Positions 32,044 through 43,552 of a DNA stretch of 64,000 nucleotides are shown here, piece after piece. The notes beneath the pieces were generated by a model that searched no databases, was not told the DNA's origin, and saw only the letters and a program-made list of their open reading frames with translations. The first letter of the stretch is position 1. Each line of letters starts with the position of its first letter. The translations under genes were made by a program, and so were the position numbers. The stretch comes from Costus lasius (taxonomy: Eukaryota > Streptophyta > Magnoliopsida > Zingiberales > Costaceae): NCBI GenBank assembly GCA_027563935.2, contig CM050451.1, positions 33,123,565 to 33,187,564 on the forward strand. The letters are read 5' to 3'.

Positions 32044-33735
32044 TGTAAGTACCCCTTAAGATAAGGGGGGTCCCCTTCTAGGGGGAGCATAACCCTAAAG
32101 CATATGGCGCATAAAATTTTCTTCTTGCGGAACTAGGGTTATAGGATCGATATGCATGTAATATGATCAACTTATAATGAAAAGCGATACTCACCATTGC
32201 CATCACTTGGATGGTGTCTTGGAATGAGAGAGCGAAATGGATCTCCTCCTTAGGTGGCGCACACAAGGTGATGTCGCCTACTCTTTGTTGATCCTTGTGC
32301 TAGCAAGGTTCTCCAAAGGTTCTTGTCGAGTGGAAAGGATGAGAGATCTCCTTGGCGAAAACTTCCTTGTCGTCTTAGCTTCTCCTCCACGCGAGAATGC
32401 CTCAAGACCCTCTAGCCAAGCGCGGCGACAAGGTGTGAATGAAGCGATAGAGATGTGTCCACGCTAAGGAGTCGTGGTTTCTAAAAATAGAAAACCACTC
32501 CCACGTTCATGCTCTCATGCGACTTCGGTTTTACCCAAGCGCAAACTTCTCTTCACTTTGAACCATGCGCTCATTCATGAGCCGGTTCATCACGGTTTGG
32601 TCCAAGACCAATTATCCCAAGCAATATGGTCTAGATCTTAATTAAACCCTAAGGCTTCAGATCTAACCGTCGATCTCTTTGATGCTCTTGATCTGACCGA
32701 TCTAGCATCCATTCTCTCAATCGAAGCTTACCGATCTCAAGCCCTAATCAATCAAACATGATCAGACCAGATCTCACTTACAATCAGAGATTAAATCCCT
32801 TTAAACTGAACCTGAACAATTCAGTCCACACGATCTGACTTAAGTAAGCCATATCATCAAATTGTGCGACCCTGAGGGTTTCCTCTAAATGTCGGTAACG
32901 ATAATTCTCATTATCACGATCAGTGAGGGGTATCTAGCAACACATCACTGTCTCCCGATATAAAGGAAAGAGTCTTCCAAGACTACACCCAAACCACAGC
33001 ACAAGTGTGAATCAACTCACAAGGCATGCATATTTCCTTTGCCACTGGATGTTCTTATTGGACAAGCCTGTCAAGCTCGTAATTCCAATATGATGAGCAT
33101 GATTAGAACAGATGAACACAGTCACCTGGGTATGGCCATACACTTTCTCAATCATCTCATCCAGGGGGCCCCTTTAGAACATCACACTCCTTAAACAAGG
33201 AGACGGCAATCCTATGTCTATCACTAGTGCTCTAACCTGACTCAAGCTCACCATCCAAGATAGTCTATAATCATTATGTTTCAAATGATATTGAACTATC
33301 TCAAAACAATGACAATCATCATTTAGAAAACACAAGTGATCTCAAGTCAGAGGAAATGTGCCACTTGTCATATCCAAGGAATATTCACATTGTGACAAAC
33401 AATTGAACATCCTAGTAGGGTCTGTCCAGTACATCCCATGTACCCATGAGTCTACATCTTATTCCATGCTCGAAGCATCCTATAAGATTAGAACACATAT
33501 TAGTCTTAACCATATCAAGGCTGTCTCATGTTCACCAAGATATATCGACTAAGGACATAATAGCTTGTCAGCCCAGCTGAACAGCTTTGAGACATTATTC
33601 AGAAGAACATATATTGCAGCAGACAATGTAGCTAACTGAATAACAACCATGCCTTTATAAACATAACAGTTTATTACATGATACAGATACATTCCCACAG
33701 GCCTCAAACATTAGCCTTAAGGGCATACCCCAACA
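32044..33735 (-). repeat. Co-C 5' LTR
   Basis: The LTR is 1692 bp and appears identical to 24613-26304. It is followed by the second GCAGG (33736-33740) and then the rest of Co-B pol. Confidence 0.96.
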
Positions 33736-33740
33736 GCAGG
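33736..33740. repeat. TSD GCAGG, right copy (Co-C)
   Basis: It matches 24608-24612. Confidence 0.96.
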
Positions 33741-36727
33741 AACTCAAGAGAAGAAGACAGGTGGGACAGCATGAGGTGGACCTACGCGTTGGAAACGGGG
33801 CACGGGTTGCTGCTGTTGCTGTAGGAGAATATCACATCTCATTACCATCTGGACTTGTATTAGAACTGAACAATTGTTACTTTGTACCTAGCATAACGAA
33901 AAATATTATCTCTATTCCTGCTCTTGTCAGGAAAGGGTTTTCCTTTGAATGCAATATTTCAAAGTGTGTTATTTCTTATGATAATATTGTTTATGCTACT
34001 GGATCAATTAACAATGGGTTATTCATGTTGGACATGGAATATTCTATACAAAATATTGATAATAAGAAAGCCAAGTATGCTGATGAAAGCACCTTGCTAT
34101 GGCATAGTCGTTTAGGCCATATTAACAAGAAACGCATTAAGCGGTTGCATGATCATGGACTGCTGGGATCATTCTCCTATGAGGAGATTGATACATGCAA
34201 AGCTTGTTTAATGGGTAAAATGACGAAGGCTCCTTTTCCTAACAAAGGTCAAAGGGCTTCAGGTTTACTTGACCTTATATACAGTGATGTGTGTGGGCTA
34301 TTTAGTAAACATGCCAGAGGTGGCTATTCATACTTCATTACCTTTACTGATGATTTCAGTAGATACGGGTATGTCTATCTAATGAGACATAAAAGTGAAT
34401 CTTTTGACAAGTTCAAAGAGTTCAAAAATGAAGTACAGAATCAGCTAGGCCGAAATATCAAGGCACTTCGCTCAGATCGAGGTGGAGAATACCTAAGTCG
34501 AGAGTTTACTGACTATCTGAAGGAGTGTGGGATTATCTCACAGCTCACTCCACCAGGAACACCGCAATGGAATGGTGTGTCCGAGAGGAGGAACAGAACC
34601 TTATTGGATATGGTTCGTTCAATGATGAGTCAGGCTACTCTACCTTACTCCTTTTGGGGATTTGCACTGGAAACAGCTGCAAAGGTACTAAACCGAGTGC
34701 CATCCAAGGCAGTTTCAAAGACTCCATATGAGTTATGGTATGGGAAACAGCCGAGCCTGACATTTATTAAGATCTGGGGTTGCGAGGCTTATGTCAAAAA
34801 GCTCGCCTCTGGGAAACTAGAGAGCAGATCTGAGAAATGTATCTTTGTCGGTTACCCTAAGGAAACTAAGGGTTATTATTTCTACGATCCCAAAGAGAAC
34901 AAGGTATTTGTTGCTCGGACGGCCATTTTTCTTGAGAAGGAATTTCTTCTGCAAGAGGCCAGTGGGAGAGAAATAAAGCTGGATGAGAATCCAGAGGAAG
35001 GACAAAGTAGTCAAGCACAGTTGGATGAGCATGAGCCAGTAGAACAGGTTATTGAACAACCTGAGGCTCAGATATCACGGGAACCGCGAAGATCGGGAAG
35101 GATCCGTCGACAGCCTGAGCGCTATGACGGAGTCTGCATCATTGATCATGATGAACCCCTCACTTATGCGGATGCGGTCAGTGGACCAGAATCAGCGAGA
35201 TGGCTTGAAGCTATGCGCGCCGAGATGGACTCCATATCAGATAACCAAGTCTGGGATTTGGTTGATCTGCCTCCGGGAGTAATCCCTATAGGGTGTAAAT
35301 GGATCTTGAAGAAGAAGATTGACATGGATGGTAACGTGGTTACCTATAAAGGCAGGCTAGTTGCGAAAGGTTTCAAACAAATCTACGGGATAGATTATGA
35401 TGAAACTTTCTCTCCTGTAGCCATGTTCAAGTCTATTCGGATTATTCTTGCGATAGCAGCATATTACGATTATGAGATCTGGCAGATGGATGTGAAGACC
35501 GCTTTCCTTAATGGAAATCTGGATGAGGATGTGTATATGACACAACCTGAAGGTTTCACTAATCCATCAGATCGTCATAAAATATGCAAGTTAAAGAAGT
35601 CCATTTATGGACTTAAGCAAGCATCTAGAAGCTGGAATATTCATTTTGATGAATCAATCTGTGAATTTGGTTTCATCAAGAATCAAGATGACCCGTGTGT
35701 GTATAAGAGGTTTAGTGGGAGCGTGATTACTTTCCTATTCCTCTATGTCGATGATATCTTGATCATTGGAAACGATATTCCTGAACTACATGCCGTTAAA
35801 GCATGGTTAAGGAAATGTTTCCAGATGAAAGATTTAGGAGAAGCAGCCTATGTATTAGGTGTGAAGATCTACAGAGATATATCTAAGAGGCTTCTCGGGC
35901 TGTGCCAGAGTACTTACATCGATAAAGTCCTGGAGAGATTTCATTTAGAGAATTCTAAAAGAGGATATCTTCCAGTCAGACTTGGTCTGAATCTTTCAAA
36001 GAGTCAGTGTCCGCAAACACAGACTAAGAAAGATGAAATGGACAAAACGCCTTATGCTTCGGCTATTGGGTCCATTATGTATGCGATGTTGTGTACTCGC
36101 CCAGACGTCGCTTACGGGTTAAGCGTGACCAGTCGATTCCAAAGTAATCCAGGTCAGGCACACTGGATTGCAGTCAAGAACATTTTAAAATATCTGCGGA
36201 GGACCAAAGATATGTTCTTGGTGTATGGTGGTCAGGAAGAACTGAGTATTGAAGGATATACTGACGCTTCGTTCCAATCTGACCAGGATGATTTTCGATC
36301 GCAATCAGGCTATGTTTTTAGCTTGAATGGAGGTGTGGTGGTGTGGAAAAGTTTCAAACAATCTATTGTTGCTGATTCTACAACAGAAGCCGAGTATGTT
36401 GCAGCCTCAGAAGCATCTAAGGAGGCAGTGTGGATTCGTAAGTTCATTCAGGAACTTGGTGTTGTTCCTTCGAGTGCAGATCCTTTGGTTATCTTTTGTG
36501 ATAACACTGGAGCAATAGCACAAGCAAAGGAACCACGGTCGCACCAGAAGTCCAAGCACATACAGAGACGGTTTCACTTGATCCGGGAGATCATTGATCG
36601 AGGAGAGATCAAGGTCTGCAAGGTTCATACAGATGACAATCTGGCTGACCCGCTTACAAAGCCTCTGGCGCAGCAGAAGCATGAGAAGCACTGTAATAAT
36701 ATGGGTTTGAGATTTCTCAACCATTAG
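33741..36727 (+). CDS. pol: Co-B protease end-integrase-RT-RNase H
   Basis: The frame is open for about 995 codons and continues Co-B gag-protease after Co-C (ELKRRRQVGQHEVDLRVGNG); the Met at 33761 is internal. It carries the integrase zinc finger (WHSRLGHINKKRIKRLHDHGLL...CKACLMGK), DD35E core (YSDVCGLF, RSDRGGEY, NGVSERRNRT), RT active site YVDDILII near 35745 and RNase H motifs TDASF, TEAEYV and CDNTGA. There are no stops, although gag has lost its start and gained a stop and Co-C cuts the gene. Small changes from relatives (for example HSDVCGPF to YSDVCGLF) suggest drift. Confidence 0.93.
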
Positions 36728-36747
36728 ATTAAGTGCAAGTGGGAGAT

Positions 36748-38443
36748 TGTTGGGGTATGCCCTTAAGGCTAATGTTTGAGGCCTAGGGATTCTTTCAGTA
36801 TCATGTATAAACTCTTATGTTTATAAAGGCAATGGTTGTTATTCAGTTTGTTACATCATCTGCTGCAATATGTACACTTCTGAATAATGTCTCAATGCTG
36901 TTCAGCTTGGCTGACATGCAGTATTGTCCTTAGTCGAGATATCTTGGTGAACATGAGACAGCCTTGATATGATTGAGACTAATATGTGTTCTAATCTTAT
37001 AGGATGCTTCGAGCATGGAATAAGATGTAGACTCATAGGTACATTGCATGTACTGGACAGACCCTACTAGGATGTTCAATTGCTTGTCACAATGTGAATA
37101 ATCCTTGTATGTGAACAAGTGGCATACTTCCTCTGACTTGAGATCACTTGTGTTTCTAAATGATGATTGTCATTGTTTTGAGGTAGTTCAATATCATTTG
37201 AAACATAATGGTTATAGACTATCTTGGATAATGATCATGAGTCAGGTTAGGACACTAGTGATAGATAAAGGATTGCCGTCTCCTTGTTTAGGAGAGTGAT
37301 GTTCTAAAGGGGCCCCCTGGATGAGATGATTGAGAAAGTGTATGGCCATACCCAGATGACTATGTTCATCTGATCTAATCATGCTCATCATATTGGAGTT
37401 ACAAGCTTGACACGCTTGTCCAATAAGAACATCCAGTGGCAAAGGAAACATGTATGTCTAGTGAAGTGGATTCACACTTGTGCTATGGTTTGGGTGTAGT
37501 CTTGGAAGACTCTTTCCTTTATATCGGGAGACAGTGATGTGTTGCTAGATACCCCTCACTGATCGTGATAACGTAAGTTATCGTTACCGACATTTAAGGG
37601 AAACCCTCAGGGTCGCACAATTTGATGATATGGCTTACTTAAGTCAGATCGTGTGGACTGAATTGTTTTGGTTCAGTTTAAAGGAGCTTAAACTCTAATT
37701 GTAAGTGAGATCTGGTCTGATCATGTTTGATTGATTAGGGCTTGAGATCGGTAAGCTTCGATCGAGAGTAGTGATGCTAGATCGGTGAGATCAAGTGCAT
37801 CTAGAGATGAACGGTTAGATCTTAAACCTTCATGGTTCATATAGATTTAGACCATGGCTTGGCTTGGTTTGATTTGGTCTTTGTACCAAATCCTTTTGAA
37901 CCGATTGCAATTGAACCCATTCACCTATGTGAACGTATGGTTCAATGAGGAGGGGAGTTTCGATGGTTCACTTGAGGTGAACGCATGAAGCTTTGAAGAC
38001 TTGCTATTTTTGGAGTTCGGTTTTCAAAAAAAGGAAAAACGTCTCCATGTTGTAACGGGTTCGCCCCCTTCTCGAGTTGTGAAGCTATCATCGTGGTGTC
38101 TTCTTCCTTGACGAAAGAAAAAGAGGATAGGCCATCAAGAGGATTCATCTCATCTTCTTCACACGACAAGGAAATTTGGAGATCCTTGCTAGCACAAGGA
38201 ACGTCCAAAGAGGTAGCCATCTCTCATCTAGTGTGCGTCTTCTTAGGAGGAGAGCCAATTCGCCCTCTTGCTTCCAAGTCGCCTCCTTCATCATGGCTAT
38301 GGTAAAAGATCTTAACTTGATCTTTGCATCATAATCAAAGTTGATCATATATATTCATGCAAGCGATCTTGTTAAAACCCTAGAAAAGTTTACATGCGCA
38401 AGTTATAGGGTTTTCGCCCCCCCCCCCCTTTAGGGGACTTTCA
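36748..38443 (+). repeat. Co-B 3' LTR
   Basis: The LTR is 1696 bp, preceded by AAGTGGGAGAT (purine tract) and followed by the GTGGG TSD. Examples of differences from the 5' copy: ATAAGATGTAG/ATAAGTTGTAG, GTTTACATG/GTTTATATG, GACGAAAG/GATGAAAG, and poly-C 12/17. Confidence 0.95.
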
Positions 38444-38448
38444 GTGGG
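38444..38448. repeat. TSD GTGGG, right copy (Co-B)
   Basis: It matches 20144-20148. Joining here restores the Gy-1 reading from knuckle to protease linker. Confidence 0.95.
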
Positions 38449-39532
38449 CACTCCCGGTTGAAGTGACCGGATTGCACACAATGATGACAAGGGCTAGGCG
38501 GGACAGCGGAGGCGGGTGCCTTACCCTTCTCCTCCTAGGCTAAATGAGGTGGGGGTGCGTCAGGGAGAGCATCCCGCGATGGTCGTCGGGCCCGGTGTGG
38601 GCAGGACGTGGAGGTGCCTCAAGGCGAGGGGGAGGAGCTGGCACCGCATATGCGGGGGCAACACGACACTGGGGAACCGAATCCGCACGGCGGGGTGCAG
38701 AGTGTAAGTCAAGCTCAATCACGCAGGCGTGATGGAGGACCGAGATGATCGAGTCGAGGCCAAGAGTGGGCAACGCGCAGCGGATCTCCTCCTTAAGGTT
38801 GCACCGAATGCCGAGCTCGTCGAAGCGAGTGTGGTATTCGTCGATGGAATCGGAGCCTTGGGTGATGGCGCAATAGGAGTCAAGGAGTTGTTGTCTATAG
38901 GTGGGAGGCACATACTTCTCCTTAAGGCGATAACACATCTCCTCCCATCGGGTGATGGAGGGAAGACGCTGGTCAAGTAATTGGCGCTCGACGTTCGTCG
39001 AATATAACCGACCGGAGCCAGTTAATAGGAGACGCACGTAACTAACCTTAAGGTGGTCGGACATGGCGCTCCACTCAAAGTAGTGGTCGACAGCGGCCGC
39101 CCAATCGAGGAAGACACGAGGGTCTAGACTACCATTGAAAATGGGTGGGCCAATGCGCATGAGCCGGCGGACCTTGTCGTCCTCGCGGCTACGCGCGGCT
39201 GGGTGTCACGGGGGAGGGGCGTCCTCTGCCCATGCGGACTCGTCAGCAAATGGGTCGAACCGGGGAGACTCAATGGCCTGCATGCGCAGCGGGGCCAATG
39301 GAGGGGGAACACTAGCAGAGGGCTGGCCCACGGCGGGCTTAGCACGGAGTTCCACAACTTGGTCCGTGAGGTGTTGGACCGACGACATAAGGCGCTGAAA
39401 CATAATTTCCATCGCCTCTAGACGCGTGGACAACGCCTCAACCGACTCTACCCTAGGTGGAGTACTTTCTTCGCTCGTAACGGGCACCGGGGCAGGGGGT
39501 TGTTGGTAAGAGGTTCCTGATCTAGTGGTCAT
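38444..39532 (-). pseudogene. gag: Gy-1 gag (broken)
   Basis: It starts at MTTRSGTSYQQ (39532). A proline-rich N-terminal part with a likely coiled coil (ALSTRLEAMEIMFQRL) leads to the gag domain (IGPPIFNGSLDPRVFLDWAAAVDHYFEW, LKEKYVPPTYRQQL) and, in another frame, a CCHC knuckle CHHCVQSGHFNREC at about 38450-38495. Breaks: TGA at 39206-39208 (probably from CGA), TAG at 38540-38542, and a frame change before the knuckle. The gag type is common in plant chromoviruses (family knowledge). Gag forms the particle that packages element RNA. Confidence 0.9.
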
Positions 39533-40945
39533 GATGCAGGAAATGCGAATGAATGCTGAAATAAAACCCGAAGAAGCCGAATGAAATGCAGCGAGAGACC
39601 GGCGAAGCTAGACAAGAGTTAGCTTGATCTGGTGGGCAAACACATGATTAGAATTTTTATATTTTGAAATAAAAATACCAAACTCAATTAGCAGCCAAAA
39701 ATGCAGGGCAAGAAAATTATCAAAAGTAGTTATGCCTTAGAGATGGTTCTAGGGATCCATAATGAAAATTAGTAAAACCAAGTAGAAGACTGAATATTGT
39801 TGTTTTTAGGCATAGCAAAAATGAAGGATCATTATGAGTTAGTCAAGTAGGGCATCTGCAAGAAGATGGCTAATCAGATCAGCAAATTGACATAATCGCA
39901 AAAAGTTATCAGTTAACATTATTTGCTTTGTTGCTTAGACAGATCTAGTGATGTTCAATTATAACCAAGTATTCCGGGATGTAGAGCAACATGTGTTCAT
40001 CCAAGTTGTGCCAAAGATCAGAGGTTGCAATTCATACAAGATCATTAACTACCTGCATAAAAAGGGTTAACTAGATTAGGAATGAGTATATAACTTAAAC
40101 AGTAACAGTAAGATGGTTCTCATGGAAACAGCGGGGAGTCATTGCGCGAGCTGGTCGACACTGGAGGCTGCAGAAACATGGGGAAGAATGGCTGGCGGGG
40201 ACGTTTCCGGCATGACAGCTGGCCGGTGGTGTCGCCTGGTCACTAGGGGGCGGGTAGCGCTAGCGCGGCCCTGCTTCTGGCGGAAATAGGGGATTATGCG
40301 AGAAGATGCAGAGGCTGCCGGAGATCATCGGAGACGGCATGAACTCTGGACCTGCTACAACTAGGAGTTCCCCTGAGTACAGCGAACTAGTGGCCAGAGC
40401 TTGGGAACGGTCGGTGGCTGGTCAGAGGAGATCGACGGCGATCAGTGGAGAAGGGCGGAAGCAGGGGCGTGTCCTGAGGCGTCACTGGAAATCTTCCGAT
40501 TCTGGCGATCCAGATATCGGATGGGGTGATCCCTCCGATTGTGGGTTCGACTAGAACTGTAGAAGGCGTGGTTGAAATTTGAGGATGATCCGTCGGTTGG
40601 ATCGTCGCTGGCGGCGAGGCGAACGGAGAGTCCAAGGCTGGACTCGGCTGGAAGCTGGGTGTGGAATGCGACAGCAGCGGAAGGTTGTTTAAGCATGGCA
40701 GAGGTGGAAGATGGATAGCGTAGAGATGAGGAGGATGCAGCACGGTAGAGATTCCAAGTCCATGGGAGATTAGAGGAGACGATAGTGAAGAAGTTCCAAA
40801 TCCACGGAAGCTTCAGCTACCAGAGGAAGAGAGGAAGAAACATCCGATAGAGAGAAACGAAAACCATTTCCATTAATTTTCAAAATCTTGTCTAAACTGG
40901 TAAATACATTGACGAGATTACATCTTATAGAACACAGGAAGGAGA
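39533..40945 (-). other. Gy-1 leader and probable part of 5' LTR
   Basis: This 1.4-kb stretch lies upstream of Gy-1 gag and has no convincing gene. On the minus strand a TATAAGATG box lies near 40926, followed by a pyrimidine-rich run, which would suit an LTR promoter and transcript start. I could not find a clear primer site or the LTR boundary. Open frames on both strands at 40306-40743 have low-complexity Pro/Ser/Arg composition and look accidental. Confidence 0.45.
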
Positions 40946-41326
40946 TGTTGGTGTATATGCCCTAGGACCTAGTTTTGGTCAACTTATGTACTACTTGACA
41001 TTGATATTATATATCATTCTGGCATTGTCGTTATCATTGTTTGTCTACACCTGCGATTGTGTACTTACATGATAATGTCCCTGGAGACAGATTGGATCTG
41101 TGCTCAAATAATCGTCCCCAGTCGATGTAACTGAGTGGATATGGGACAGCTCTAGTACTTGTGAGACTTGTATGTGGGCCGGTTAGGCACGTGGTGCTAA
41201 CGCAGACACATGGGTATATCATTGGAGGATATACTAGATAGACCCGCTATGAGGCTATGACTTGGTGTCATGAGTTATCCTCATAAGTGACAGGAGATGC
41301 ATTGATCCCTTGACTTGAGGTCATTG
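40946..41326 (+). repeat. Co-Y 5' LTR, left part
   Basis: It begins TGTTGGTGTATATGCCC, a diverged form of the TGTTGGGGTATGCCC start of the other copia LTRs. It runs 381 bp to the Co-D junction at GAGGTCATTG. Confidence 0.88.
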
Positions 41327-43018
41327 TGTTGGGGTATGCCCTTAAAGGCTAATGTTTGAGGCCTTGGGATTGTATCAGTATCATGTATAAACTCTTATGT
41401 TTATAAAGGCAATGGTTGTTATTCAGTATGTTACATTGTCTGCTGCAATAAGTGTGCTTCTGAATAATGTCTCAATGCTGTTCAGCTAGGCTGACATGCT
41501 GTAATGTCCTTAGTTGAGATATCTTGGTGAACATGAGACAGCCTTGATATGATTGAGACTAATATGTGTTCTAATCTTATAGGATGCTTCGAGCATGGAA
41601 TAAGATGTAGACTCATGGGTGCATTGGATGTACTGGACAGACCCTACTAGGATATTCAATTGCTTGTCACAATGTGAATAATCCTTGTATGCAACAAGTG
41701 GCACATGTCCTCTGACTTGAGATCACTTGTGTTTCTAAATGATGATTGTCATTGTTTTGAGGTAGTTCAATGTCATTTGAAACATAATGGTTATAGACTA
41801 TCTTGGATAATGATCATGAGTCAGGTTAGGACACTAGTGATAGATATAGGATTGCCATCTCCTTGATTGGAGTGTGATGTTCTAAAGGGGCCCCCTTAAA
41901 TGAGATGATTGAGAAAGTGTATGGCCATACCCAGGTGACTATGTTCATCTGATCTAATCATGCTCATCATATTGGAGCTACAGGCTTGACACGCTTGTCC
42001 AATAAGAACATCCAGTGGCAAAGGAAACATGTATGCCTAGTGAAGTGGATTCACACTTGTGCTGTGGTTTGGGTGTAGTCTTGGAAGACTCTTTCCTTTA
42101 TATCGGGAGACAGTGATGTGTTGCTAGATACCCATCACTGATCGTGATAATGTAAGTTATCGTTACCGACATTTAAAGGAAACCCTTAGGGTCGCACAAT
42201 TCGATGATATGGCTTGCTTAAGTCAGATCGTGTGGACTGAATTGTTTGGGTTCAGTTTAAAGGAGTTTAAACTCTGATTGTAAGTGAGATCTGGTCTGAT
42301 CATGTTTGATTGATTAGGGCTTGAGATCGGTAAGCTTCGATCGAGAGGATTGATGCTGGATCAGTGAGATCAAGAGCATCAAAGAGATGAACGGTTAGAT
42401 CTGTAACCTTAGGGTTTACTATGGTCTAGACCAAATGGCTTGAGCTATTTTGATTTGGTTTATGAACCAAATTCGATTGGGACGTTTTGGCTTGAACCGG
42501 TTCACAAAGGTGAACGCTTGGTTCAATGCTAGTAAGCGTTTTTGGGTTGGCATGAGCGCATGGCTTAATGATGTTCCATTTTTGGAAAGTCATCAATGCC
42601 GATTCCTCTCAACGCCAAAACGCAAATACATTCCCCTCTTCTCTTGTGGCTTGCTTGCACTCTCGTAAGTGAAGGATTGACGAGAAGAAGGGAAGGTTTT
42701 TCGTCCAAGGAGAAGCTTGTTCTCGCATCTCAAAAACTTCCTCCACGCAAAGGACCCCTTGAAGCTTTGCTAGCACAAAGACGACAAGGAGAAGCCATTC
42801 CTCATCTTGTGTGCTTCATCTTTGGAGAAGATCCCTTTCGATCTTTGCTTCCAAGACACCATCCAAATAGATGGCTTTGGTATGATCTTCTTTCGATCTC
42901 CACATTACTTAAGGTTGATCATATGAACATATATTACATGCGATCTCATGTTGAAACCCCTTGGAAATTACATGCGCCCCCTTTAGGGTTTCAACCCCTT
43001 GCACTCCCCCTTGAAGGG
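41327..43018 (+). repeat. LTR of a second copia element, lacking its last bases
   Basis: The segment is 1692 bp, TGTTGGGG to CCCTTGAAGGG. The terminal GACTTTCA expected from relatives is missing. The next bases, TCAATTAG, continue in the middle of the Co-D LTR (as at 50417). The GGGTCAATTAG at the joint resembles the LTR-end/primer-site junction GGG...TCAATTGG, which may have helped the joining. An open frame at 42596-43069 is LTR sequence, not a gene. Confidence 0.85.
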
Positions 43019-43538
43019 TCAATTAGATTAAACCGGTTCAAGAGAATGAACGCATGGTTCAATCTTTGAAGCGTTATTGTCGGTTATGAAGAAGTGGGCG
43101 CATGCTCTTCATGGCTTGCTATTTTTAGTAAGTCTTCATGCGCCACCTCTCAAGAACGCCAATACGTTTTGACTCTTGCTCTCGACGCTCTCTCTCGGGT
43201 GAAAAGCTTCCTTCACGTCTTGGAGAGGTCTCGGCCGAGTGGGAGAAGACATCTCATCCCTTTGATTCGATCAAAGACCCTTGAAGAACCTTGCTAGCAC
43301 AAGGATCTCAAGGAGTAGGCGGCATCACCTTGTGTGCGCACCTTTTGGAGGAGTTTCATTCGAATCTCTTCTTCCTTGACGCCATCCAATCGAAATGGCT
43401 ATGGTATGATTCCTAACTATAAGAGGTTGATCATATAAACATATATGCGATTATTGTTGAAACCCTAGCTTCCCATGCGAAAACTTTCTTTTGCGCCACC
43501 CTTAGGGTTTCGGCCCCCTAGATTTAGGGGTCTTTACA
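43019..43538 (+). repeat. Co-D 5' LTR, remaining right part
   Basis: These 520 bp align to 50418-50937 without gaps. I saw two substitutions (CTCGACGC/CTTGACGC and TTCCTAAC/TTCCAAAC). The segment ends GGTCTTTACA. Confidence 0.9.
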
Positions 43539-43540
43539 AT

Positions 43541-43552
43541 TGGTATCAGAGG
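43541..43552 (+). other. Co-D primer-binding site (tRNA-Met)
   Basis: TGGTATCAGAGG follows the LTR end after the spacer AT. Confidence 0.92.

Larger units (their letters stand above)
24613..33735 (-). mobile_element. Co-C: very young, nearly complete Ty1/copia element
   Basis: The element is 9123 bp on the minus strand, with two 1692-bp LTRs at a constant offset of 7431 bp that look identical throughout, TSD GCAGG, a perfect tRNA-Met site, and a 1294-codon gag-pol frame with a single nonsense codon. It interrupts the Co-B protease. Identical LTRs mean very recent insertion, since both LTRs are copied from one template at integration. Confidence 0.96.
20149..38443 (+). mobile_element. Co-B: Ty1/copia element carrying a nested Co-C
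   Basis: LTRs at 20149-21848 and 36748-38443 and the TSD GTGGG define the element. Without Co-C it is about 9.17 kb. The LTRs differ by roughly a dozen substitutions by eye plus a poly-C length change, so it is older than Co-C, as the nesting requires. It is inserted in Gy-1 directly after the gag zinc knuckle. Gag has lost its ATG and has one TAG; the pol half is open. Confidence 0.95.
5846..40945 (-). mobile_element. Gy-1: old Ty3/gypsy host element in three pieces
   Basis: Reading on the minus strand, gag (39532 to 38444), protease-RT-RNase H-integrase (20148 to 17161) and the integrase C-terminus (6077 to 5846) form one gypsy polyprotein. It is interrupted by Co-B and Gy-2, and each junction closes perfectly when the insert and one TSD copy are removed. 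The reading frames carry several stops and shifts. The order RT-RNase H-integrase and the gag type fit a chromovirus. No chromodomain can be checked because the element is cut at 5846. The 3' LTR is not in the window. Confidence 0.85.

Noticed and set aside
39971..40305. Search for a Gy-1 primer-binding site
   Set aside because: No convincing complement to a tRNA 3' end was found by eye on the minus strand, so none is annotated.
40306..40743. Overlapping open frames on both strands, possible captured host gene fragment in Gy-1
   Set aside because: Pro/Ser/Arg-rich low-complexity readings without a domain; better explained as G+C-rich LTR or leader.
42596..43069. Open frame of 157 codons, possible small gene
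   Set aside because: It lies wholly inside a copia LTR, and related LTRs do not keep the frame.
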